Part shown: positions 34,608 to 43,700 of the stretch, one piece after another | How positions within the stretch are numbered: the first letter of the stretch is position 1 | Layout: each line of letters opens with the position of its first letter | Assembly (NCBI GenBank): GCA_964352815.1 | Contig: CAYGTO010000001.1 | Span: 124,001-188,000 of the forward strand | Direction: 5' to 3' | Source of the DNA: CAYGTO01 sp964352815 | GTDB taxonomy: Bacteria > Pseudomonadota > Alphaproteobacteria > Rickettsiales > UBA3002 | Length of the DNA stretch: 64,000 nt | The notes under the pieces: model-generated | Seen by the model: the letters and a program-made list of their open reading frames with translations, nothing else | What the model was told of the DNA's origin: nothing | The model's database searches: none | Made by a program: the position numbers and the translations under genes

Positions 34608-35357
34608 TTATGAAGGGGCGTGGATGGCTTTTTTCAGGCTGTTAATCAAGCCCTTATTATTGGGGATGCTTGCTAGAAGGCGGCGCTCAAAGCCGGATTG
34701 CATGGCTTCTTTCGCAATATTTGAACTTTGGCAGACGGCGATTATATCTTCGGGGTCGATATCATGTTTCTTGAGTAGGTGCGCACATAAGGACGCCATG
34801 CGCGGCGACGTCAAACAGACGAATTGCACTTGTTTATCTTTGATCTTTTTGACCAACACATCGCTTAAATCGCTCGCGGCTTTTTGCTGATAGGTAATTT
34901 TTCGGTGCACATGAATATCGAGTTTCTCGAGTGGTTCGGTGATGTCGCGGCTAATATGTTCGCCGCTGAAATAGAGGACATCCGTGATTTTTGTGAAATG
35001 CGCCTCGTCGCGCTTTTTTTCGATAATTTCGAGTACATCATCGATGGTTGGCAGCATCATCAAGTAGCCCTTATGGCCTTGCTTTTGTAACATTGCTTCA
35101 GCGCGTGCTCCCACCGCGTAAGCAGGCATTTTCTTCAACGGTTCAACGAGTGAACAAAATTGTAGCGCATGCGGGCTTGAGATGAGGAGCGCGGTTTCGG
35201 GCTTGATCAGCGCCTTCTCGACCGCGGGACATTCCTTGGGCCCTTCAATGGTCATGACCGGCTCAACAAAGGGCGACATATCAATCGCTTTGACTTCCTT
35301 CGCGAACAGGCTGGCGCCAGGTTCGGGTTTGGGAATCCAACAGATATGCTCGCTCAT
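34608..35357 (-). CDS. hemD: Uroporphyrinogen-III synthase
   Basis: HemD cyclises and inverts ring D of hydroxymethylbilane to make uroporphyrinogen III. The family is poorly conserved; support comes from the two-domain alternating alpha/beta layout over 249 aa, TALLISSPHALQFCS, YAVGARAEAMLQKQGHK, VLYFSGEHISRDI, and position directly after hemC (four bases between). The start at 35357 (MSEHICWIPKPEPG) is chosen; a frame reaching 35516 would only read antisense of hemC codons in another frame. Confidence 0.87.
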   Translation of the reverse strand: MSEHICWIPKPEPGASLFAKEVKAIDMSPFVEPVMTIEGPKECPAVEKALIKPETALLISSPHALQFCSLVEPLKKMPAYAVGARAEAMLQKQGHKGYLMMLPTIDDVLEIIEKKRDEAHFTKITDVLYFSGEHISRDITEPLEKLDIHVHRKITYQQKAASDLSDVLVKKIKDKQVQFVCLTSPRMASLCAHLLKKHDIDPEDIIAVCQSSNIAKEAMQSGFERRLLASIPNNKGLINSLKKAIHAPS

Positions 35358-35361
35358 CAGC

Positions 35362-36303
35362 CTATGCCTTCCATCGTTTATAGCCTTTGCCTGCTTGTGA
35401 ACGTAGCATATCTCCGACGCGAATGCCAAGCTGTTCCACCTCATCCATATGCAGGCTATGGGCGATGGCAATGCCGTCATAGCAGGGCAAGCCTGACGGG
35501 TGACACAGCCGGCCATGCAGCGTCATTTCATTATTCTCAATGGTTGCGTGCCCGGCAATGGGCGTGCGGCACGTGCCATCAAGCACTTTAAGCATGGCGC
35601 GTTCCGCATGGGTGCACAGCGCCGTTGGCGTGTCATTCAACGGTGCGAGCATGACACGCATCTCATGATCATCGGTTCGGCATGTTACCGCAATGGCGCC
35701 TTGAGCAACGGCAGGAATCATGGTCATGAGTGGGTCGAACAGCTCTTTCGCTTCAGCTTCAAGGCCAAGGCGGCGAAGGCCCGCATAAGCGAGAAGGGTG
35801 GCGTCAACCTCTCCTTCACCTAATTTCTTCAAACGCGTTTGCACATTGCCGCGAAACGGCACCACCTTAAGGTCAGGGCGCTTATATTTGATCTGGCTGC
35901 CGCGGCGCAGGGAGGCTGTGCCGATGGTGGCGCCTTCCGGGAGGGCCTCGAGGGATACATATTTCTCAGACAGAAACGCATCACGTACATCTTCACGTTC
36001 AAGCACCGCGCCAATGATAATCCCTTCGGGAAGCTCGCTTGGCATGTCTTTCATCGAATGCACCGCAATGTCGACATCACCCTGAAGCAGCGCATCATCA
36101 ATTTCTTTAGTAAACAAACCCTTATAGCCCCACTTGGCAAGAGATTTCCCTTCTTGCTGATTATCACCCTTCGTGGTCATCAAATGTAGCTCGGAGGGGC
36201 AGTGGACATGGTCATCAATCCATTCCGCCACTTGCCGTGCTTGCACTTGTGCAAGCTGGCTCGCGCGGCTGCCGATAATCACAGGGGTGGAACGCTCAAT
36301 CAT
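35362..36303 (-). CDS. hemC: Hydroxymethylbilane synthase
   Basis: Porphobilinogen deaminase, which joins four porphobilinogens on a dipyrromethane cofactor. Seen: VIIGSRASQLAQVQ at the N-terminus, IDIAVHSMKDMPSELPEG-like DVDIAVHSMKDMPSE, RREDV..., LRRGSQIKYKRPDL, and the cofactor cysteine at about residue 245 in VLDGTCRTPIAG. The start at 36303 (MIERSTPVI) with AGAGAG upstream is preferred to 36333. Divergent from tsaD. Confidence 0.96.
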   Translation of the reverse strand: MIERSTPVIIGSRASQLAQVQARQVAEWIDDHVHCPSELHLMTTKGDNQQEGKSLAKWGYKGLFTKEIDDALLQGDVDIAVHSMKDMPSELPEGIIIGAVLEREDVRDAFLSEKYVSLEALPEGATIGTASLRRGSQIKYKRPDLKVVPFRGNVQTRLKKLGEGEVDATLLAYAGLRRLGLEAEAKELFDPLMTMIPAVAQGAIAVTCRTDDHEMRVMLAPLNDTPTALCTHAERAMLKVLDGTCRTPIAGHATIENNEMTLHGRLCHPSGLPCYDGIAIAHSLHMDEVEQLGIRVGDMLRSQAGKGYKRWKA

Positions 36304-36377
36304 AGCTCTCTTCTTTTTATGAATTGCCACCATAGCAAAAAGGATGCATTTCGCATCTCTTTTGCTACAACCATCCT

Positions 36378-37439
36378 ATGAAAACTGTATTAGCCATTGA
36401 AACCAGCTGTGATGAGACGGCGGCCGCGGTGATCTGTGACCATGAGGATCGCGGGAAACGTATTCGCTCGAACGTGATTTACTCGCAGCTCGATGAGCAT
36501 GAAATCTATGGTGGCGTAGTACCGGAAATCGCGGCGCGTGCCCATTTACAGAAGGTTCAAGAAGTGATTCGTAGCGCGTGTGATCAAGCGGAGTTTTCGC
36601 TTTCTGACATAGATGCGCTGGCAGTGACCGCTGGCCCCGGGCTGATTGGCGGGGTCATGGTCGGCGTAATGACGGCAAAAGCGATGGCTGCGTCGCTCAA
36701 TACCCCGCTGCTGATGATCAATCATCTCGAGGGTCATGCGCTGACCGCGCGATTAACCGATGATGTTGCCTTTCCTTATTTGCTACTGCTTATTTCGGGC
36801 GGGCACTGCCAGTTCGTAATCGCGCACGAGGTTGGGCATTATGAAACGATTGGTAGCACAATCGATGATGCACTAGGTGAGGCGTTTGATAAATGTGCGA
36901 AAATGATGGGGCTGCCCTATCCGGGTGGCCCGCACATTGAGGCACTTGCCAAGCAAGGGGATGCAGCGCGGTTTGCTTTGCCAAAACCGCTTTGCGATAA
37001 ACCCGGGTGTGACATGTCTTTCGCGGGATTGAAGACGGCAGTGCGCTACCAATTGCGAGAGCTTCAGGCAGCACAGGGGCAGCTAACGCAGCAGGATAAG
37101 TGCGATATGGCCGCGTCGTTCCAGCGCACAGTAAGCGAGGTGCTTGAACATAAGGTGGCGGCAGCCATGGCGCTGGCTAAAGAAAGCGTGCCAAAGATCG
37201 AACGCTTCGTCATTGCGGGAGGCGTGGCGGCGAATCAAGCGATTTCCCATGCGATGCGTACACTGTTCGTAAAGCATGGTTGGTCGCTGATTGTCCCGCC
37301 GCCTGGCTTATGCACGGATAATGCGGCGATGATTGGCTGGGCGGCGATCGAACGGTTACGGCTCAATAAAATAGAAGCGATGGATGAGGCGTTAGCCTTC
37401 TCCCCTAGGGCGCGCTGGCCTCTGGCGGAGCTGGGATAG
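36378..37439 (+). CDS. tsaD: tRNA threonylcarbamoyladenosine synthase component TsaD
   Basis: TsaD transfers threonylcarbamoyl to A37 of tRNAs, making t6A, the substrate of MtaB encoded at 4.5 kb. Seen: TVLAIETSCDETAAAVI, VPEIAARAHL, metal-binding HLEGHALTARL, LLISGGHCQFV, DDALGEAFDK, PYPGGPHIE and VAGGVAANQ-like IAGGVAANQA. 353 aa is normal. Divergent from hemC in the classic alphaproteobacterial pair. The last 35 bases overlap the convergent binding-protein gene. Confidence 0.97.
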   Translation: MKTVLAIETSCDETAAAVICDHEDRGKRIRSNVIYSQLDEHEIYGGVVPEIAARAHLQKVQEVIRSACDQAEFSLSDIDALAVTAGPGLIGGVMVGVMTAKAMAASLNTPLLMINHLEGHALTARLTDDVAFPYLLLLISGGHCQFVIAHEVGHYETIGSTIDDALGEAFDKCAKMMGLPYPGGPHIEALAKQGDAARFALPKPLCDKPGCDMSFAGLKTAVRYQLRELQAAQGQLTQQDKCDMAASFQRTVSEVLEHKVAAAMALAKESVPKIERFVIAGGVAANQAISHAMRTLFVKHGWSLIVPPPGLCTDNAAMIGWAAIERLRLNKIEAMDEALAFSPRARWPLAELG

Positions 37440-38283
37440 GCAAGGTTTTTGGCTTATCCGGATGCGTCACGGGTAGGAAACCATATTTCGCAAAAATATC
37501 CTGTGCGGTTTCGCCTTTCAGATAGTTCAAGAAGCCGCGCGCCGCATCCATGTTATCACCTGCGACCACCGATGCTTGATAGACGATCGGGGAATAATAG
37601 TCTTGGGGAATGGTGTCCACCACGCGCAAGGCAGGGTTGGTTAGGATATCGCTGAGATAGACCAGGCCCAGATTGTTACGAGCAATGATATTAGAGAGGT
37701 CCGTTGAATCTTGAAGAATCACTAGGCGTGGTTCCACTTGCTTAAGCAAATTCATGTTCGAGAGCGCTTCAATGGAGTAGCCGCCCAACCCTTCATATTC
37801 AGCATCAATAATCGCGAACGAAAAATCTGGGTTAATCGGCTCCATGGTGCTGGAAAGATCAGCCTTAGGTGAGCCATCTTCTTTCGGTGATAGGCTGAGG
37901 CGCATATCGTTTGTTGCTGATGCTGCCAGCACCAAACGATTCTCGATGAATGAGCTGATCGAATAGACATCCAACAATCCCATATTATTCAGATCCACAA
38001 TGCTTCGATGACGGTCGGTAAGAAAGACGTTTGCTTCCGCACCCTGTTCAATGAGCTCGAGCTGCTCCGGCACAGAAGAAAAAGATGCGGATACGGTAAT
38101 GAAGTGATCGCGCGAATAATGGCGGGTAATTTCGGTAATCGGCAGCGTCAGGCTCTTATCCGCCAGCACGGTGATAGAGCGCACCTCTTCTGTTTTGGCG
38201 CTGCCCACAGCGATGCTGGCACAACCTATAAGAAAGAGTATGAACGGTAATAGCGCATAACGGGTAAAAAGTGGATGATCCAT
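37405..38283 (-). CDS. ModA-like periplasmic substrate-binding protein
   Basis: Type 2 periplasmic binding fold. The start at 38283 gives MDHPLFTRYALLPFILFLIG and a signal peptide to about SAKTEE; GCAS could also serve as a lipobox. ITVLADKSLTLPITEITRHY, VSASFSSVPEQLELIEQGA and NVFLTDRHRSIVDL follow the molybdate-binding protein pattern, and DAARGFLNYLKGETAQDIFAKYGF is the family C-terminus. No modB or modC is nearby, so the ligand is uncertain. The gene overlaps the tsaD end. Confidence 0.78.
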   Translation of the reverse strand: MDHPLFTRYALLPFILFLIGCASIAVGSAKTEEVRSITVLADKSLTLPITEITRHYSRDHFITVSASFSSVPEQLELIEQGAEANVFLTDRHRSIVDLNNMGLLDVYSISSFIENRLVLAASATNDMRLSLSPKEDGSPKADLSSTMEPINPDFSFAIIDAEYEGLGGYSIEALSNMNLLKQVEPRLVILQDSTDLSNIIARNNLGLVYLSDILTNPALRVVDTIPQDYYSPIVYQASVVAGDNMDAARGFLNYLKGETAQDIFAKYGFLPVTHPDKPKTLPIPAPPEASAP

Positions 38284-38347
38284 GAGTAACGCTGGTAATT
38301 TCTGAACATTATGATATGCGTGATAGCTAGTGAGTAAAAGAAAAAAC

Positions 38348-39025
38348 ATGACTCAATCAGAAAAAAATATGGAGCTTGATTACGCCTCTTCAAGGCAACC
38401 CGGCGAAGGCTTTTTTGTCCCTCTGCCGCGTGTCGGTGATATGGCTTTCGTCGAAACGCCCTATATCTTTGCACGCCTGTTCGGCTTCTTCTTCTGTATG
38501 CTTTGCATTGTGGCGCTGCCGTTTATTGTCGCCTTTACTTCAGGGGTCGCCAGCGCGGGCATTACCGCCGGTCTGCAAGTGCCGATTGAACAAAAGCCGT
38601 GGATGTATGTGCTGTTTGGTGTTGCGGCTGTGATGCTAGGGCGCCGCGGCATGGTGATTCTTCCCATCACTTGTTTATGCATGACCACGCTAGGCCAACT
38701 TCATGCGGCAGGCGGCGCCTATGCTATGCTCGATACTGTGGCCTATGGTGCACTGATTATTTTTGCTGCGGCTGCTACCATGGCGCGCAGTGTGCTCGTA
38801 GTGATTGGCATGGCGGCAGTAGGCGGGTTTTCCTACTTCACGGGAGCAGGGTTTTTACCTCAAGCACCGGAACTGGGCTACAACCTCTATTTCTTGCTCG
38901 GGAATTTGTCCGCAATTGCGTTGATGCTGCTTTCGGCGATGAGTTTTACCTTCACGCTGACTTGGCGCAACCAATGGCTGCACACGAAAGCTCGGGCCTT
39001 ACCGGTAATTAGCCTGTTTTTTTAA
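38348..39025 (+). CDS. membrane protein, 225 aa, function unknown
   Basis: Begins MTQSEKNMELDYASS (38348); a GTG at 38330 would add six residues. After a soluble N-terminus of about 40 residues come five to six hydrophobic segments (about 45-70, 80-95, 98-112, 120-145, 150-165, 175-205). Not recognised. It is divergent from the ModA-like gene, and its stop overlaps the convergent lyase gene by four bases. Confidence 0.7.
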   Translation: MTQSEKNMELDYASSRQPGEGFFVPLPRVGDMAFVETPYIFARLFGFFFCMLCIVALPFIVAFTSGVASAGITAGLQVPIEQKPWMYVLFGVAAVMLGRRGMVILPITCLCMTTLGQLHAAGGAYAMLDTVAYGALIIFAAAATMARSVLVVIGMAAVGGFSYFTGAGFLPQAPELGYNLYFLLGNLSAIALMLLSAMSFTFTLTWRNQWLHTKARALPVISLFF

Positions 39026-40227
39026 GCCGCTTGAGCAAGCTTCATCGCATCAAACGCTCCGGCGAGGTCAGAGCGTAAATCTTCAATCGCTTCTAAGCCA
39101 ATATGCAAGCGGACGATGTAGGTGTCGTCATTCCACTTTGACTTGGTGGCCGTGCGGATATGGGCTGGCTTATAGGCAATGACAAGGCTTTCATACCCGC
39201 CCCAGCTGAGGCCAATTCCGAAGAGCTTAAGCGCATTGACGAAGGCCGCGATCTGGTAACGCGAGTGATTCTCGAACACGACGCCAAACAGGCTGGCTGC
39301 GCCGGTAAAGTCGCGCTTCCAGAGCTCGTGCCCCGGCGCGCCTGGCAAGGCTGGGTAGAGCACTTCCGAGACTTCGGGGCGTTCTTTAATCCATCCCGCA
39401 ATGTCGAGCGAGGCTTTCATTTGCGCTTCCATACGCACGGCCATGGTCCGCAGGCCGCGCATGGCGAGAAAACAATTATCCCCGCTCGGGCATGCACCAA
39501 TATTTTTGACCGTGCGATCCAGGGCAGGGACCAATGCTTCCGTGCAGGACACATACCCCATGAGCAAATCAGAATGGCCGGCAATATATTTCGTTGCGGA
39601 TTGAATCGACACATCAATACCCAAATCATACGGCTTGTAATGCAGTGGTGTACCCCAGGTATTGTCGCCAATCACAATGCAATCATGCTGGTGGGCGATA
39701 TCGCAAATGCTGCGGACATCCTGCACCTCAAAAGTTAGCGAGCCCGGAGATTCGAGGTAAATGACTTTCGTATTGTCTTTGATCAGTGATGCAATGCCGT
39801 CGCCAATTTCAGGATCATAATAAGAGATTTCAACGCCCATGCGTGAAAGTTCATGATCGCAGAATTTGCGCGTTGGGCCATAGACGGTGTCGGCAATTAG
39901 CATGTGATCGCCACTTCCTACAAAGGCGAGTAAGCAGACGGCAATCGCGCTGCAGCCAGATGCAAGCACCCAGCCCTTATGTGCCCCTTCGATATGGGCG
40001 AGGCTTTCTTCGAGCATGCGCGTGGTTTCGGTGCCCATCCGGCCATAGCCAGCGTTTGAAACAGGTTTACCCTGCTCATAGGCCTCAAACTCTTCAAAAT
40101 CATTGAAGATGAGGGTCGAGGTGCGGTGAATCGGTGCGTTCACGGAGCCGCCACATGAAAGCGGGTCCCGTCCTAAGAGCGTTAGCCGCGTGGTCATATC
40201 CAGTGAATCAGAAATCTCATGTGCCAT
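39022..40227 (-). CDS. metC: Cystathionine beta-lyase-type PLP enzyme
   Basis: Cys/Met-metabolism PLP-dependent family, 401 aa. Seen: SVNAPIHRTSTLIF, YGRMGTETTRMLEESLA, GWVLASGCSAI, VYLESPGSLTFEVQD-like VIYLESPGSLTFEVQD, VIGDNTWGTPLHYKP, and the PLP lysine in SIQSATKYIAGHSDLLMG. The SPGSLTFEVQD and GGYESL motifs favour cystathionine beta-lyase (cystathionine to homocysteine) over gamma-synthase. GAGG five bases before the ATG supports the start. Confidence 0.9.
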   Translation of the reverse strand: MAHEISDSLDMTTRLTLLGRDPLSCGGSVNAPIHRTSTLIFNDFEEFEAYEQGKPVSNAGYGRMGTETTRMLEESLAHIEGAHKGWVLASGCSAIAVCLLAFVGSGDHMLIADTVYGPTRKFCDHELSRMGVEISYYDPEIGDGIASLIKDNTKVIYLESPGSLTFEVQDVRSICDIAHQHDCIVIGDNTWGTPLHYKPYDLGIDVSIQSATKYIAGHSDLLMGYVSCTEALVPALDRTVKNIGACPSGDNCFLAMRGLRTMAVRMEAQMKASLDIAGWIKERPEVSEVLYPALPGAPGHELWKRDFTGAASLFGVVFENHSRYQIAAFVNALKLFGIGLSWGGYESLVIAYKPAHIRTATKSKWNDDTYIVRLHIGLEAIEDLRSDLAGAFDAMKLAQAA

Positions 40228-40247
40228 GGTGGCCTCTTGTTTTTAGG

Positions 40248-40715
40248 TTACGAAAAGGATTTCCAAGAAAGCCCGATAAGGAGGTGTGTGACTTCCCCAT
40301 CCGGCTTTCCAAAGGGTAACAGAGAAGAACGATATTTCACGATTCTCTGATTGTCACTGACAAATTTCCCCTCATGATACATTGGCTCTTTGCGCTTCAC
40401 CGTTTCGTCGGCCTTCTTAATAATGTGAGAACCTTTGAAGGCGACATTGTTCGGCTTAATCATTTTGCCTGATAAATCTTCGCCCGTTAACTCAGTCACC
40501 TTGTCGCCCATCAGCTTGCACACGTAGATTTTTTTATCCACCGGCGAGGGTTGAACAGCGAGCACCATACATTGTGGCCACACATCCTCAAGGGCACTGG
40601 GTTGAATAGCCTCAAAACGCGGCAATATGTTTGCATCGGTGAGGAGTTTGTCCCAGTAATTGAGCAGGCGGGTGGTAAGGCGTTTATCGTTTTGCATGGA
40701 TTCGGAAAGCTTCAT
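40248..40715 (-). CDS. PAS_5 family protein
   Basis: 155 aa, matching the alphaproteobacterial PAS_5 (PF07310-type) family: LLNYWDKLLTDANILPRFEA, IQPSALEDVWPQCMVLAV, KIYVCKLMGDKVTELTGEDL, a central KGSHIIKKADE and a final RSSLLPFGKPDGEVTHLLIG. No output domain is attached. The family is thought to sense or bind small ligands, with function unproven. 20 bp upstream of the metC start on the same strand. Confidence 0.8.
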   Translation of the reverse strand: MKLSESMQNDKRLTTRLLNYWDKLLTDANILPRFEAIQPSALEDVWPQCMVLAVQPSPVDKKIYVCKLMGDKVTELTGEDLSGKMIKPNNVAFKGSHIIKKADETVKRKEPMYHEGKFVSDNQRIVKYRSSLLPFGKPDGEVTHLLIGLSWKSFS

Positions 40716-40796
40716 TTTCTTACTTGTACTAGCCCGTAGCTATGCGTATGCTGCGCGGCAAAGTCAATGAAACATTTGCTAAGGAAAAACAAGACC

Positions 40797-43700
40797 ATGA
40801 GCTATCCACAGGTGGAGCCCAACCCCAATTTTGTGAAACTCGAAGAAGAGGTGCTTGATTTCTGGGAAAAAGAGCAGGTGTTTCAGGTATCGGTTGAGCA
40901 GCGTTCGGCGCAAAAGGATGGCAAAAATAACGAATTCGTTTTCTATGATGGGCCACCCTTTGCGAACGGTTTGCCGCATTATGGCCATTTGCTCACCGGT
41001 TACGTAAAAGACGCCTTTGCGCGCTATCAGACGATGAAGGGCAAGCGCGTCGAGCGCCGCTTCGGTTGGGATTGCCATGGGCTGCCCGCAGAGATGGGCG
41101 CGGAGAAAGAGCTGGGGGTTTCTGGCCGCGTCGCCATTACCGAGTATGGCATTGAGAAGTTCAATGCCCATTGCCGCGAATCAGTGATGAAATACCGTGA
41201 TGCATGGCGTGACTATGTTACCCGCCAGGCCCGCTGGGTCGATTTTGATAATGATTATAAAACCATGGACACCGACTTTATGGAGTCGGTGATCTGGGCG
41301 TTTAAGCAGCTCTTTGATAAGGGGTTGATCTATGAGTCCTACCGCGTCATGCCCTATAGCTGGGCCGCGGAAACGCCGGTCTCAAACTTTGAAACCAAGC
41401 TCGATAATGCGTATCGCGAGCGGGAAGATAAGGCTGTGACGGTGAAATTTAGACTGGACGAGCCGTTGGAAGTGTTGCCACGTGAAGTGAAAGAGCATAT
41501 ATCGAAAACCCATGCGCTCGCCTGGACCACCACGCCATGGACCTTGCCATCGAATTTGGCGCTCGCAGTGTCGTCGGAACTGTATTATGCGCCGATTGTG
41601 AAAGAGGGCGAAACCCATCTCATCGCCGCCTCATCAGTAAAACCTTATGCGAAGGAGCTGTTCGGCAAAGAGCAATTTGAAACCGCGCGCTGTATTCTGC
41701 GGCCATTCAACGAAGAGGATGAAGCGCTGATGGTGTCGTTGCATACCAATACGGAGGTCATGGAAACGGTCAATGATGGGGTGCGCAGCGAAGAAGAAGC
41801 CAAGCAAGATCTGAAAGACTCGATCAAACGTCAAAAGAAACATGGGTTTGACCAGTTCGCGGTGTTCCACAAAGAAAGCGGCGCCTTCATGGGCCGCGCC
41901 GGCTTGTCAATGATTGTGCAACGAGCGGATGGTGATGAAAAAGATCTAAAGCCAGTGTTGCGCGCTGCGTTGCTCCCTGACTTTTGGAAAGGTGGTTACG
42001 GCACAGAGCTATGCCGTTTCGTGACCATGCTCGGCTTCACACTCTGGGGCTATGATGAGGTGATTGCCGGGGCGCTCGAGAATAATCCGCCTAGCCACCG
42101 CATGATTGAGCGCGTTGGATTTAAGAAAGTCGACACGGTCATGTATAAACGCATGATGGGTCCATTTTTTACCTGTTCAAAAGAAGATTTCTTCGCCGCG
42201 AGTTTGGTGAAGGGCAGCGATCTGGTGGGCAAGGAATATGCGCCGCTTATGCCGTATTTTGCAGGCCATGAAAATGCGTTCCGCATTCTCGCCGGCGACT
42301 TTGTCGAAGAGGGAGAGGGAACAGGGATCGTCCATATGGCGCCGGCCTTCGGTGAGGATGACCAAAAGCTTTGTGAAGCGAGCGGCATTGCGCTGGTCTG
42401 CCCGGTCGATGAGAAGGGACGCTACACTGAAGAGTTGCGCGCGGTTAAGAATGCACCCGAGCTGACCGGTATGCATGTCATCTGGGATGAGGCGAGTAAT
42501 CATAAAGAAACGGGCAATGAAGCGGTCATTCAGTATTTGAAGTCGACAGGCCAGCTGCTGAAACAAGAGCAATATCTCCACAATTACCCGCATTGCTGGC
42601 GGACGGACACGCCGCTGATTTACCGCGCCCTGTCGAGCTGGTATGTCAAGGTGACGGACATTAAAGACCGTATGGTCGAGAAGAATCAGAATATCAACTG
42701 GGTTCCGGGACATATTCGTGATGGCGCGATGGGCCATATGCTTGACACTGCGCCCGATTGGTCAGTCTCGCGCAACCGTTTCTGGGGGACGCCCGTGCCA
42801 GTGTGGCGCTCGGATAATCCGGAGAATGACGAACTGTATGTCTTTGGCTCGATCGCGGAGCTGGAAGATTTCTTCGGCAAGCAAGTGGTCGATCTGCACC
42901 GCCCCTATATTGATGAGCTGACTAAGCCCGATCCGCAGAATTCGGACTATACGATTCGCCGCGTCGAGGAAGTGTTCGATTGCTGGTTCGAATCCGGCTC
43001 CATGCCGTATGCGCAGGTACATTACCCGTTTGAGAATAAGGACTGGTTCGAAACCCATTTCCCCGCGCAGTTCATCACCGAATATATCGGTCAGACGCGT
43101 GGCTGGTTTAACACGCTGATCTCGCTTTCGACCGCGCTGTTTGACACCAATCCGTTCGAGAATTGCGTGTGTCACGGGGTGGTGATTGATGCGGAGACCG
43201 GGCTAAAATACTCCAAGCGCCTGAAGAATTATAAAGACCCGAAAGAAGTGTTCGATAGCTATGGCGCCGATGCGCTGCGCTGGATGATGCTAGCCTCGCC
43301 GGTGATGCGCGGCTCTGACATTGGCGTAGACCCGGAAGGTGCGTTTATTCGTGATGTCGTGCGGCTCTATATCAAGCCGTTCTGGAGCGCCTATCATTTC
43401 TTCACGCTCTATGCGAATTCGGATGGGTTGACCGGTTCGTTGGTGACAAACTCAGAGAATGTGCTCGATCGGTATATTTTAGCGAAGCTCAAGAGCACGG
43501 TCACGAAAATCGACGAATCACTTGCGGCCTATGATTCGCCAACGGCCTGCACTGCAGCGAGCCAGTTTTTTGATGTGCTGAATAATTGGTATATTCGCCG
43601 CAGCCGCGAACGGTTCTGGTCGCCAGAAAAGAATGCCGATAAGCAAGCGGCTTACAATACGCTCTATACGGTATTGCATCATATGGCGGCAGCTCTTGCG

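Noticed and set aside
35358..35516. Longer hemD start 53 codons upstream
   Set aside because: It overlaps hemC in another frame and adds no HemD-like sequence; the ATG at 35357 follows hemC by four bases.
1760..40756. TATGCGTA as a shared regulatory motif
   Set aside because: It recurs near several gene starts (1761, 18584, 29867, 40741) but at no constant distance from any start or -10; more likely part of repeats or chance.
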